Source: UBA6107 sp964533735 (GTDB lineage: Bacteria; Chloroflexota; Anaerolineae; Anaerolineales; Anaerolineaceae). From it: a stretch of DNA of 64,000 nucleotides. Under the pieces are notes generated by a model. That model was not told where the DNA came from, did no database searches, and saw only the letters and a list, made by a program, of their open reading frames with translations. The stretch is from the NCBI GenBank assembly GCA_964533735.1, contig CAZHMD010000001.1:124001-188000 (forward strand). Direction: 5' to 3'. Position numbers and translations under genes: made by a program. Position 1 is the stretch's first letter. Every line of letters starts with the position of its first letter. Positions 40,951 through 49,511 of the stretch are shown piece by piece.

Positions 40951-41890
40951 AATCGCGAAATGGAAAATCAGTAGGTGATATTTGCGGAGGTGTTAACCAA
41001 TTTAAGAAGCTTTTTCCGAAACGCTTTAAAACAGTAGGTTTATCGTAAGCCACCAGTATTAAATTTAGAGCAATCAACAATGCGCCGATCCATTGGTCAA
41101 TAGTCAGGGTCTCATGCAGGAAAATTTGCGCAAGGATGAGGGTTATCAATAATTCGCCAAGCCCCAGCAAAGAGGTTTGTAACCCGCCAAGATGTTTTAC
41201 ACCAAAGAATAAGGTAAACCTGGCCAGGAAGGTTATCAGGGCTAATACCAACAATGGCCACCAGGGTGTTGTACTGGGCGGTAAAGCAGGGTGAAAAGCC
41301 AGAAAAGCAACGCTGACCGTAATTGCCATTCCCAACAAGGTATAAAAAGTGACTGTTGGCGCAGGAACCTCGTATAAAACACGCTGATTAATAAGCAGGT
41401 GAAGAGCATAGAGGAGCGCCGCGCCAAACATTAAGCCTGCGCCAAGTAGATCAACTTTTTCATTCGAGTTACTTAATAATAAAAATACCCCAGGCAAAGA
41501 CAATAACAGTCTCAGAATCGTTACCTTACTGATTGACTGCCTATCAACCAGAAGCCAAAATGCCATAAATAACGGGTAAAAAGAATATAATAATTGCCCG
41601 ATGCCTGCATCGATACGTGACAATCCAGTGTAATAGAGTATAGAACCAAGACCATTTACAAATCCAGCCAACAGACAGCCGGCTAATCCAAGGGGGTATA
41701 TGTAGAAAAAAGCTTTTTTGAAGACGATCAGGAAAAGAAAGAAAAGCAAAGCAGCGATAACTGTACGAATTGCAACAACCGCAAGAGGTGTAAAACCTAA
41801 CAAAATGGATTGTTTTCCAAAAATAGGCGTTAAACCAAGGAAAAACGCAGAACTAAGAGCTGATGCGATTGCTTTAGCACGCTGATTCAT
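40949..41890 (-). CDS. EamA/DMT-family permease
   Basis: 313 residues with about ten hydrophobic segments in two EamA repeats (the first with FFLGLTPIFGKQSILLGFTPLAVVAIRT, the second with LITFLARFTLFFGVKHLGG). The family exports or imports metabolites such as amino acids. It follows the PLP enzyme-receiver gene after eight bases on the same strand, so it may be the last gene of the sensory operon. Export of an amino acid made or used by that enzyme is possible but speculative. Confidence 0.88.
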   Translation of the reverse strand: MNQRAKAIASALSSAFFLGLTPIFGKQSILLGFTPLAVVAIRTVIAALLFFLFLIVFKKAFFYIYPLGLAGCLLAGFVNGLGSILYYTGLSRIDAGIGQLLYSFYPLFMAFWLLVDRQSISKVTILRLLLSLPGVFLLLSNSNEKVDLLGAGLMFGAALLYALHLLINQRVLYEVPAPTVTFYTLLGMAITVSVAFLAFHPALPPSTTPWWPLLVLALITFLARFTLFFGVKHLGGLQTSLLGLGELLITLILAQIFLHETLTIDQWIGALLIALNLILVAYDKPTVLKRFGKSFLNWLTPPQISPTDFPFRD

Positions 41891-41898
41891 GTGGTAAT

Positions 41899-43584
41899 TT
41901 ACTTGATCAAACTTCGGACTTCATCCAATAAGTCGTCGCTCATAAAATCCCCTTTTTGCATTAATTTTTGAATGTGCCCTTTCAAACGTTTCTTTTCTTC
42001 AGGGGTTAGTTCTTTGGCCGTTACAACAATGATTGGTATATCCTTGGTCTCTAGATGAGATTGCAATGCATCCATAACAGAAAATCCATCAATATCGGGC
42101 ATCATCAGGTCCAGTATGATTAGGTTAGGTCGTTCTTTCTTTATCAAGGCGATTGCGGATTTTCCATCATTTGCCTCAAATAGAGTGTAATTACCCTGAG
42201 ATTGAAGAATACGACGTATCAAGCGACGAACATCGGGTTCGTCATCCACAATTGCGATACGAGGGAACTTGTCGACTGAAACATTATTCAATGCAGATAA
42301 TAAACCTTCCTCCTGATTCTCCTGCATGACCTTTGCCTTCATATCAACCGAGTGTTCCCAACCCTCACCCAGAATATTCCGATCTACCGACATAGTGTGA
42401 CCTGAACAATTAATGACCACAATTTCTGAATTCTTTACAATACCAGCCCGGACTAATTTGACAAGACCAGCAAAGGCAACAGCAGCGGCTGGTTCAACTG
42501 ATAACCCTTCCATACTCGCAAGAAGATGCATTGCACGAAAAGCTTCCTCATCAGTGACGCTCTCAAAAGTTCCACCGCTGTTAGAATTAATCTTCTGCCG
42601 TAGTAAGGTATATGTTCTGCCGGGATCCCCGGTGGCTAGAGTCTCAATTCTTGTACGCGGTGATTGAACAGGGATTGCTTCATCCCGGTTTTGACGCCAG
42701 GCATGCACCATTGGGGCACAACCTTCCACCTGGATCATCCCCATTTTTGGTACTCGATTTGTTAAAGACATCTGAGTTAATTCTTGAAATCCTTTTACGA
42801 CTCCTAATGGTCCAAGTGCGCCGCTAACGGATTGAATATACCAATCAGGTGCCCTCCATTTCGGTGTTTGATCCTGGTTGTTTACTGATTCAGTTCCAAG
42901 AAGATCTGTAAGTTGTTCCGAAATTTCAAAGGCAATTGTCTTCATTGACTCAACACAAGGAATACTACGGGAACCGAGATCAAGTACCAATCCGCGCTGT
43001 TTGGCGAATTGATCTGCCAGTGCCTTCGCCTGATCATAAGATCCTGTGACTTTTACAACTTGCGTGCCGTAAATCCCGACTTCACGCATCTTTGATCCTG
43101 GAACGAGGCTGGTTAAGAATGCCCATAACTTAATACTGGCGCGAGAAGCAAATGCTGAGTAGGAAATAGCCACATTTCCCGTGGAAGCACATACAAATTC
43201 ATTAATTCCTGCTTCCTTTAACGCATTTACAGTTACAGCTGCCTGACGGTCTTTAAAAGATGCGGTCGGTCCTTGCCTTTCGTCTTTTATAAAAAGGTTA
43301 GACATACCGAGCATAAGACCGAGGTTATTTGCTCTAACTAATGGGGTTCCACCCTCACCTAGGAAAAGATCTGGATTCGGAGAGCGAACAGGTAGGAGTT
43401 CCTGGTAACGCCAAAGATTAAAAGGTCTGTCGGACAGACATGCGGGGAGTACGCGCGCCAAATTTTCATAATCATATCTGGCTTCACGCCAGAGGCTGCC
43501 ACAACTCGGGCAAGCCGGCGACCCGGGAAAATAAGTAGACCGGTTTCCGCAATCCAGACACTCAGCTATGAAATGGGATGCCAT
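41899..43584 (-). CDS. Threonine-synthase-like PLP enzyme fused to a response-regulator receiver domain
   Basis: 561 residues. Residues 1-30 form a zinc ribbon (Cys9, Cys12, Cys25, Cys28). Residues about 55-400 are a fold-type II PLP enzyme with the Schiff-base lysine Lys111 in TASFKDRQ, the phosphate loop STGNVAIS, and the C-terminal INCSGHTM. Residues 440-561 are a CheY-like receiver with acidic pocket VDDEPD, phospho-acceptor Asp492 (ILDLMMPDIDG), the VVTAKEL threonine, and QKGDF for the lysine. Catalytic residues of both parts look intact. The enzyme resembles threonine synthase or related beta-replacing enzymes. The gene is eight bases after the hybrid kinase gene, which could phosphorylate it. 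The fusion is unusual. Confidence 0.9.
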   Translation of the reverse strand: MASHFIAECLDCGNRSTYFPGSPACPSCGSLWREARYDYENLARVLPACLSDRPFNLWRYQELLPVRSPNPDLFLGEGGTPLVRANNLGLMLGMSNLFIKDERQGPTASFKDRQAAVTVNALKEAGINEFVCASTGNVAISYSAFASRASIKLWAFLTSLVPGSKMREVGIYGTQVVKVTGSYDQAKALADQFAKQRGLVLDLGSRSIPCVESMKTIAFEISEQLTDLLGTESVNNQDQTPKWRAPDWYIQSVSGALGPLGVVKGFQELTQMSLTNRVPKMGMIQVEGCAPMVHAWRQNRDEAIPVQSPRTRIETLATGDPGRTYTLLRQKINSNSGGTFESVTDEEAFRAMHLLASMEGLSVEPAAAVAFAGLVKLVRAGIVKNSEIVVINCSGHTMSVDRNILGEGWEHSVDMKAKVMQENQEEGLLSALNNVSVDKFPRIAIVDDEPDVRRLIRRILQSQGNYTLFEANDGKSAIALIKKERPNLIILDLMMPDIDGFSVMDALQSHLETKDIPIIVVTAKELTPEEKKRLKGHIQKLMQKGDFMSDDLLDEVRSLIK

Positions 43585-43591
43585 TACTGAA

Positions 43592-46500
43592 TCAACTCCC
43601 TGATTGCTGGTTTTTTATCTTTGAAAGCGCTTCCTCAATACTCTTTAATAGGTCACTTTCATGAAGCGTGCTCTTAGAAATCATATGTTGACTAAACTCG
43701 CTTATCTGTTTTAGTTGATCTGAATCAAGGTCAGCACCAGTTAGAATAATCACCGGGATTCGACCTAGGCGAGCGTCGGCATGAAATTTTTCGAGTAAGT
43801 CGAAACCGTTCATCCTTGGCATGAATAAGTCCAGGATAATCACGTCTGGTGTTACCGTGAGTAGGGTCTCTAGAGCCTCAGCTCCACCAGTCGCAGTGGT
43901 TAGATGCAAAGTGGTATCAGATTCAAGCATTTTTTGGATTAATCGTAAATCATCATCGTCATCATCAACGACCATGATCTCATGTACGGATCCATCCTTA
44001 TTCAATCGGTGAATTGCATTGATGAGGTCATCCTGTAAGAACGGCTTTACCAGGTACTCTGATGCGCCAAGGTTATAACCCTTCTCTTCCTCTTGCAAAA
44101 TTGAACAAATGAGAATAGGGATATCCCGGGTTTCTGTATCCTGTTTGAGTTCCGTCAACACCTGCCAGCCATCTTTTTGGGGCATCATCACATCGAGTGT
44201 GATCGCGAACGGCTTTAATTCTTTCGCCCTTTGAACAGCCATGGCAGGATCAGTAAGTGGGATCACTTCAAACCCTTGAGTTTTAAGGAAGCGATCATAA
44301 AGAGAAATTACCTGAGGGTCATCATCAATAGCCAGGATTACGTTCTCGCCATGAGTCAGTTGAGCTATGTCGTAACCAGGGACAAAATCAGGCATTGGTA
44401 GTGTAAAGAAGAATTTGCTTCCTCTTCCCACTTCGCTGCTTTGCAATCCGATACGTCCACCATGAAGCTCAATCAGAGACCGGCAGATAGAAAGACCTAA
44501 ACCTGTGCCACCAGTTTTTCGTGTAGGCGAGTCATCCACTTGCGAGAACCTCTGGAACAACTTTGCTTGATCTTCCAATGCGATTCCCATACCTGTATCT
44601 GAAACTGTTACCAACATTTCAGATTTCTTTTGAGGTGTTGTGGTCATTGAAGCTTCAACTGTGATGCTACCTTTTTCGGTAAATTTAATGGCATTAGAAA
44701 TTAAATTGATTACGACCTGGCTAATTCGGATTTCGTCTGCTTTTACCATCGGTAAATCGGCTGGAACCTTCTGAACCAGTTCAATGGGTTTGTCTTTTAC
44801 GAGGCCTGATGTATTTGTGATAGCCGCGTTAATTATGTCGGAAATACTCAACTCCTCGATTTGAAGTTCCATCTTTCCTGCGTCAATCTTGGAAAGGTCT
44901 AGAATTTCATTGATCATGTTCAGTAAGTGCATACCGGAGTTGTAGATTGCAGTTATATCCTGTTGTTGTACATCATTAATTGGTCCGTCAATCCCTTTGA
45001 GGATAACCCTTGAAAAACCGATGACTGAATTCAGTGGAGTTCGTAATTCATGGCTCATGTTAGCAAGGAATTGACTTTTTACGCGGTCCAATTCGCGCAT
45101 TTCTTCTACGGCTTCCTGAGAAATGGCATAAGCTTTCGCGTTATCAATAGCCACCGAAATCTGGTCAGAAAGAATCTGTAGGATAGCAGTTTCTTCCTGC
45201 GGGAATGCGTTTAATTCAGTCGATTGAAGGTCAATGGCACCAATGACCTTGCCGCTGATTTTCAATGGGAGTCCAAGTTCTGATTGAGTGTCTGGCAATA
45301 AAGGATTTGGATAGAAAATGGAACTGTGGGTTGTGTCATTAACTACTATAGTCTCACCCGAACCAGTACACGTACCAATCACTGACTTGGAACCAACAGC
45401 CAAACGGTGATTGCGCCGCTTTAATTCCTGGCCGGCAGTTCCTGTGGATTCCTGAATGAGGGCATAAGTATTTGTATCATCCAGCAGAAAAATGGATACA
45501 TGATAGAGTTCAAATCGATCTTTAAGCAGGTTCACGATTCGATTTAGCAGAATATCAAGTGAAAGAGTGCTGGTTGTATCTCTGGCGATTTCTGCAGCCG
45601 TTTGAAGTTCAATAGCTCGCCTTTGTGCTTCAAAGAGAAGTTTCTGTCTTTCTAGCGCAACCGCAATACTATTGGACACGATTTGCATCGTATGGATATC
45701 GTTCGGGTCAAATTCTTGAATTCGCTTTGAACTTGCGATAAGCAATCCCACCGGGTTACCGCTTGTTTGAAGTGGGAAGATCGCCCCTGAGTTTATGGAG
45801 AGATTCCTAAAAATCCCTTGTGTATTGGCTGGCAAGTTGGAATTGGAAATGTCCGAGAAGACTTCAGGTTCGGCTTTTGAGAAGTCAATAAAGGACAATA
45901 CGCCTGGATCCAATTTGATTCCAGAAACTATATACTGCCCTGTGGATGAATATGATCCGATGACTTCAATGTCATTTGATTTTGTCTGGTTGTTGAAGTT
46001 GCTTGTGCATAACCACAATGTATCTGCATTTTGGGGTAAGACGTTTTCACCTACAAGACGAACCAACTCCTCCATACTGTGTGATTTCGCAATACCACTT
46101 GATATTTTATAAAGTAATTCGGTCTCCGACAGAGCTTCCTGTGTTTCCTCGAATAAGCGGAGGTTTTGTATGGACGTTGATAATTGGTCTGAGAGGGGAG
46201 GATAGGTTCGCATCTCTTGCGGTGAAAAAGTATGTTTTTGCGGAGTCTGTAAAAGCATAACGCCCAGTTGTTTATTGGCAGACCAGAGAGGCAAAACTGC
46301 CATTGAGCGGATATTTTGACGGGTTAAGATGTCTTGCAGAGATTTTTCCAGTTGGACTTCCAACAAGTCGTCATAAAATACCGGATTTTGAGAGATAAAT
46401 ATCGATTTATAGAGCGAAACCAGGTATTCTGTTCCCCGTACTGGAGGAGGTGTTCCAACGCCAGAGTAATAGTTGGCTTCGACCGCCATCCGGCTGATTT

Positions 46501-48760
46501 GATTGTTTAGGTCATAGTCAAAAAGTACCAAAACACCACGATTAATCGCCTGTACATTTGTGCCTTCAATAACGGCTTCAAGCATATTTTGCATGTCATC
46601 TGCTAAAGCCAATTGGTGAGAGGCAGAATACAAACTCTCAGTTTCAGCCAGAGATCCCTGAACCCTGTTTAAAAGGCTTTCCCTGATCAAGGTGTTGTTG
46701 AAGGAATCGGTTGCGATTGTGAGGATGTCGATTTGTTCAGATTTCCATTCCATCGGAGAAGTAATATTTAACAAACCGATGCATCTGACAGGTTGGTCTT
46801 CAAGGCGGATTGAAAACATAAGTACTGATTGGATGGCGTTATCAATTAAGTACTGCCTCTCTGGCTCAGGGCAATTACTTTGCGTATAGCTGAACCAGGG
46901 TTTGTTTTCAAGCAACTCGATCCAATTGGGAAAATTCACAAATGGCATAGGATCCATGCTTTTTTCAAAACCCGGTTGACAGTATATTGACCTGGGGAAC
47001 CAGACTTTACCAAATTTAACATCTTCCTCTGCCTGGGCGTAAAAAACACGTTCACTCAAAGAAGCTTTTGATAGTGACTCAAGCAGAAAATCAGTCTCTG
47101 ATGAACCTTTTTCACTCAAACGAGCGACAGCATTGGTAACATTTGACTGGTATAGCTCTCTCACTTCAATAATTGCCAGTGCATCGCGGATTTCCGTAAA
47201 GAGATTGGTATTTTCAAGCGCGGTTGCTGCCTGCGAAGCAATAGTTGAAAGCAATTCACCCTGGACCTGAGTAAACGCGTTTTCTTTATCAAAATCGTAT
47301 ACGGAGATAACGCCAATAGCTTTGTCTGCAGTCAATAGTGGCACAGCGAGCAGGGAGAGAGGTTTGTTCCTGGGATGATCGAAAATTGTTTCAGTGATTA
47401 TGTGATCAAGCTCAGAGTTTATTAACAACGGGGTTTTATTATGCAGTATCTTTTCTTGATACCCATTGGTTATTTTCCGTGAATTAAGCGTATTTTTCTC
47501 ACCATCAACAAGGCACACAGGAAATGAAAGCAGTCTCTTTTCTGGATTGAATAATGTGACGAGGATATTGTTCTGGTTAAGAATATCCTGAGACATGCTT
47601 GTGATAATTTCAAAAATCTCTTCTTGCCCAACGAGACGGCTTAACCTTTGACCAATTTGATTCAAGGTAGCAAGGTCTTTATTACGCCTTAGTGTTTCTT
47701 CTTCAGCTTTAACTCTCTCACGTAACTCTTTTTGAATAGTGGAGTAAAGCTGAGCATTTTCCAAAGCAAGACCTAATTGAGTCGAGATTTCCTGAACCAG
47801 AAGTCGATCGGCTTGTGTCCATTTACGCTCAGGAGCGCTGTCTAATACTTCAATCACTGCGGTTTGACGATCACGCAATTTTAAGGGGGTAACAATCACT
47901 GCCGGATTATTGATATCTCCGTTTTGTGAGATTGTTTCATTGTGGACAAGACTTGTTTCAGCTTGTTTTGACCAAGTTGATTCCGCGGCGGTAAAGTCGT
48001 TTTCCTGCAGGGTTATACCCGTGAACGAATCAGAGAGTGAGGGTATTTCAACGATGGGAGTTGGAGGAATCGCGGAAAAGATGGGAGGGAGAGGCGCAGT
48101 TTGAATTACCCTGGGTTGAGAAGACGATTGTTGTGGACGTGTGATTTCCTTGGGTTTAACCTCACGGCGCTTTTTTGCCGGTTTAACAGATGGCGAAATA
48201 GGTTCCGGAGAATATACGACATTATCATCAATTTCAGGTAATTTTCCTGTTTGAATGCCTGCGGGTAATTGAGACAACTCTGATTCTGATGTTTCTGCAT
48301 CAATAGTATCTACTTCTTTAGTAGATATTTCAGGTGAAACGAAACCTTCAACTGGAGGATCAAGTAATAGAACAATCCCCTGGTATCCGACAAGTTGTCC
48401 TTCAGAATTACTTTTTTGGAAAAGATTGCAACGGGTTGTTACAGACTGTCCATTTTTGGTTTGGAATATAAGCTCAACATCACAGGGAAATACTTCTGAC
48501 TGCAGTGCGTTGCGTAATTTACTTTGTTCAGAAAAAATTAATCCAATGGAAAGTAATGGATTACCAATAACCTCTTCCGGCGAATACCCGAGGACTTGTG
48601 TGACCTCCTGACTGCACTGAGTGTACAATCCATTGGCGTCACTTTCCCAGGTGAATTGGTCAGATTTTTGAACACTCAAGACAGAATTCAGCGATTCATC
48701 AACGTCTTGAATGCCAGAAAACAATTTATTAATCCGGTTATTGATTTCATTTTTTGACAT
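43592..48760 (-). CDS. Giant PAS/multi-GAF hybrid histidine kinase with two receiver domains
   Basis: 1722 residues, soluble. In order: a PAS domain (about 20-130), a Pro/Ser/Glu-rich linker (about 140-255), a GAF-like remnant (about 260-340), then roughly five GAF units up to about 1215. The last GAF has the NPLLPDTQSELGLP signature shared with the neighbouring sensors. HisKA follows (about 1225-1290, phospho-histidine in SHELRTPLNS near 1237), then HATPase_c (about 1345-1455, with TGGTGLGLSICRSL), receiver 1 (about 1472-1585, acceptor in LDVMMP), and receiver 2 (about 1592-1710, acceptor in LDLFMP). It is the only histidine kinase in the operon, so it is the probable hub for the membrane sensors. 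Its start overlaps the ParA stop by 14 bases. Confidence 0.93.
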   Translation of the reverse strand: MSKNEINNRINKLFSGIQDVDESLNSVLSVQKSDQFTWESDANGLYTQCSQEVTQVLGYSPEEVIGNPLLSIGLIFSEQSKLRNALQSEVFPCDVELIFQTKNGQSVTTRCNLFQKSNSEGQLVGYQGIVLLLDPPVEGFVSPEISTKEVDTIDAETSESELSQLPAGIQTGKLPEIDDNVVYSPEPISPSVKPAKKRREVKPKEITRPQQSSSQPRVIQTAPLPPIFSAIPPTPIVEIPSLSDSFTGITLQENDFTAAESTWSKQAETSLVHNETISQNGDINNPAVIVTPLKLRDRQTAVIEVLDSAPERKWTQADRLLVQEISTQLGLALENAQLYSTIQKELRERVKAEEETLRRNKDLATLNQIGQRLSRLVGQEEIFEIITSMSQDILNQNNILVTLFNPEKRLLSFPVCLVDGEKNTLNSRKITNGYQEKILHNKTPLLINSELDHIITETIFDHPRNKPLSLLAVPLLTADKAIGVISVYDFDKENAFTQVQGELLSTIASQAATALENTNLFTEIRDALAIIEVRELYQSNVTNAVARLSEKGSSETDFLLESLSKASLSERVFYAQAEEDVKFGKVWFPRSIYCQPGFEKSMDPMPFVNFPNWIELLENKPWFSYTQSNCPEPERQYLIDNAIQSVLMFSIRLEDQPVRCIGLLNITSPMEWKSEQIDILTIATDSFNNTLIRESLLNRVQGSLAETESLYSASHQLALADDMQNMLEAVIEGTNVQAINRGVLVLFDYDLNNQISRMAVEANYYSGVGTPPPVRGTEYLVSLYKSIFISQNPVFYDDLLEVQLEKSLQDILTRQNIRSMAVLPLWSANKQLGVMLLQTPQKHTFSPQEMRTYPPLSDQLSTSIQNLRLFEETQEALSETELLYKISSGIAKSHSMEELVRLVGENVLPQNADTLWLCTSNFNNQTKSNDIEVIGSYSSTGQYIVSGIKLDPGVLSFIDFSKAEPEVFSDISNSNLPANTQGIFRNLSINSGAIFPLQTSGNPVGLLIASSKRIQEFDPNDIHTMQIVSNSIAVALERQKLLFEAQRRAIELQTAAEIARDTTSTLSLDILLNRIVNLLKDRFELYHVSIFLLDDTNTYALIQESTGTAGQELKRRNHRLAVGSKSVIGTCTGSGETIVVNDTTHSSIFYPNPLLPDTQSELGLPLKISGKVIGAIDLQSTELNAFPQEETAILQILSDQISVAIDNAKAYAISQEAVEEMRELDRVKSQFLANMSHELRTPLNSVIGFSRVILKGIDGPINDVQQQDITAIYNSGMHLLNMINEILDLSKIDAGKMELQIEELSISDIINAAITNTSGLVKDKPIELVQKVPADLPMVKADEIRISQVVINLISNAIKFTEKGSITVEASMTTTPQKKSEMLVTVSDTGMGIALEDQAKLFQRFSQVDDSPTRKTGGTGLGLSICRSLIELHGGRIGLQSSEVGRGSKFFFTLPMPDFVPGYDIAQLTHGENVILAIDDDPQVISLYDRFLKTQGFEVIPLTDPAMAVQRAKELKPFAITLDVMMPQKDGWQVLTELKQDTETRDIPILICSILQEEEKGYNLGASEYLVKPFLQDDLINAIHRLNKDGSVHEIMVVDDDDDDLRLIQKMLESDTTLHLTTATGGAEALETLLTVTPDVIILDLFMPRMNGFDLLEKFHADARLGRIPVIILTGADLDSDQLKQISEFSQHMISKSTLHESDLLKSIEEALSKIKNQQSGS

Positions 48761-49511
48761 AATTCAGGATCTCCTGTGCCAGGAATCGATATTGAAGGGC
48801 AGATCGAGTCTTGGTTGCGTGGAAGACTATTGGAAGGCCAACAAGCGGACTCTCCCTCAAGCGCGTATCAATTTCGATAACAGTATCTAAGACACCAGTT
48901 GAAAAGGAATTTCGAAGATGTTCTGCAAGACTGCGATGAATTCCGTTACGTTTATCAAACATAGTCAGCAGCAGCCTGTAACGCAGATTTGGGTTGCCAA
49001 GGCTTCGTACCTGACGAATCAGAGCCATCATATTGCGTAATGCAAATACGGAATAATATTCGGCTTGCGTTGGAAGGATGAGGATATTTGCTGCAATTAA
49101 TGCATTTAAAGTGATTGCGCCTAAAAACGGAGGACAATCCATCAGGATAAAATCATACTGATCACTTATTGGTGACAAAAGGTTTCGCAAAAGCAAGTGA
49201 TATTCAGACTTTGTTGGCAAAAAACGTTCAGCCATCCGAATATCAGAATTAGACGGTAGTAAGCTCAGGTTATCAACCTTGGTTGTTTTAATGCAATCAA
49301 CGATATCTCTATTTTCTAGAATTAGATTAATAAAGGAGAATACTTTTTGTTCGGGTTCAAATCCCAACGACAACGACAGATTCGATTGCGGGTCGAGGTC
49401 CACTAATAATACACGTTTACCCATTTCGACAAACGCTCCACCAAGGGAGAGCGTGGTTGTGGTTTTTGCCACACCACCTTTTTCATTAGCAATAGAGATT
49501 ATGTAAGTCAT
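48747..49511 (-). CDS. Orphan ParA/MinD-type ATPase
   Basis: 254 residues with the deviant Walker A of ParA (NEKGGVAKTTTTLSLG), DLDPQSNLS, and the Walker B stretch FILMDCPPFLG. No ParB and no parS-like repeats are nearby. It overlaps the upstream receptor gene by one base (TAATG) and the downstream kinase gene by 14, so it is translated together with sensory proteins. ParA-type ATPases position chemotaxis arrays, carboxysomes and flagella, so positioning of this sensory complex is the best guess. Confidence 0.92.
   Translation of the reverse strand: MTYIISIANEKGGVAKTTTTLSLGGAFVEMGKRVLLVDLDPQSNLSLSLGFEPEQKVFSFINLILENRDIVDCIKTTKVDNLSLLPSNSDIRMAERFLPTKSEYHLLLRNLLSPISDQYDFILMDCPPFLGAITLNALIAANILILPTQAEYYSVFALRNMMALIRQVRSLGNPNLRYRLLLTMFDKRNGIHRSLAEHLRNSFSTGVLDTVIEIDTRLRESPLVGLPIVFHATKTRSALQYRFLAQEILNYVKK

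Noticed and set aside
41899..43584. Ordinary housekeeping threonine synthase
   Set aside because: The fused receiver, its place after the hybrid kinase gene and the absence of any thr genes nearby argue for a specialised role, although threonine synthase activity cannot be excluded.
48747..49511. Chromosome or plasmid partition locus
   Set aside because: There is no ParB gene and no parS-like repeat, and the gene is translationally coupled to sensory genes.
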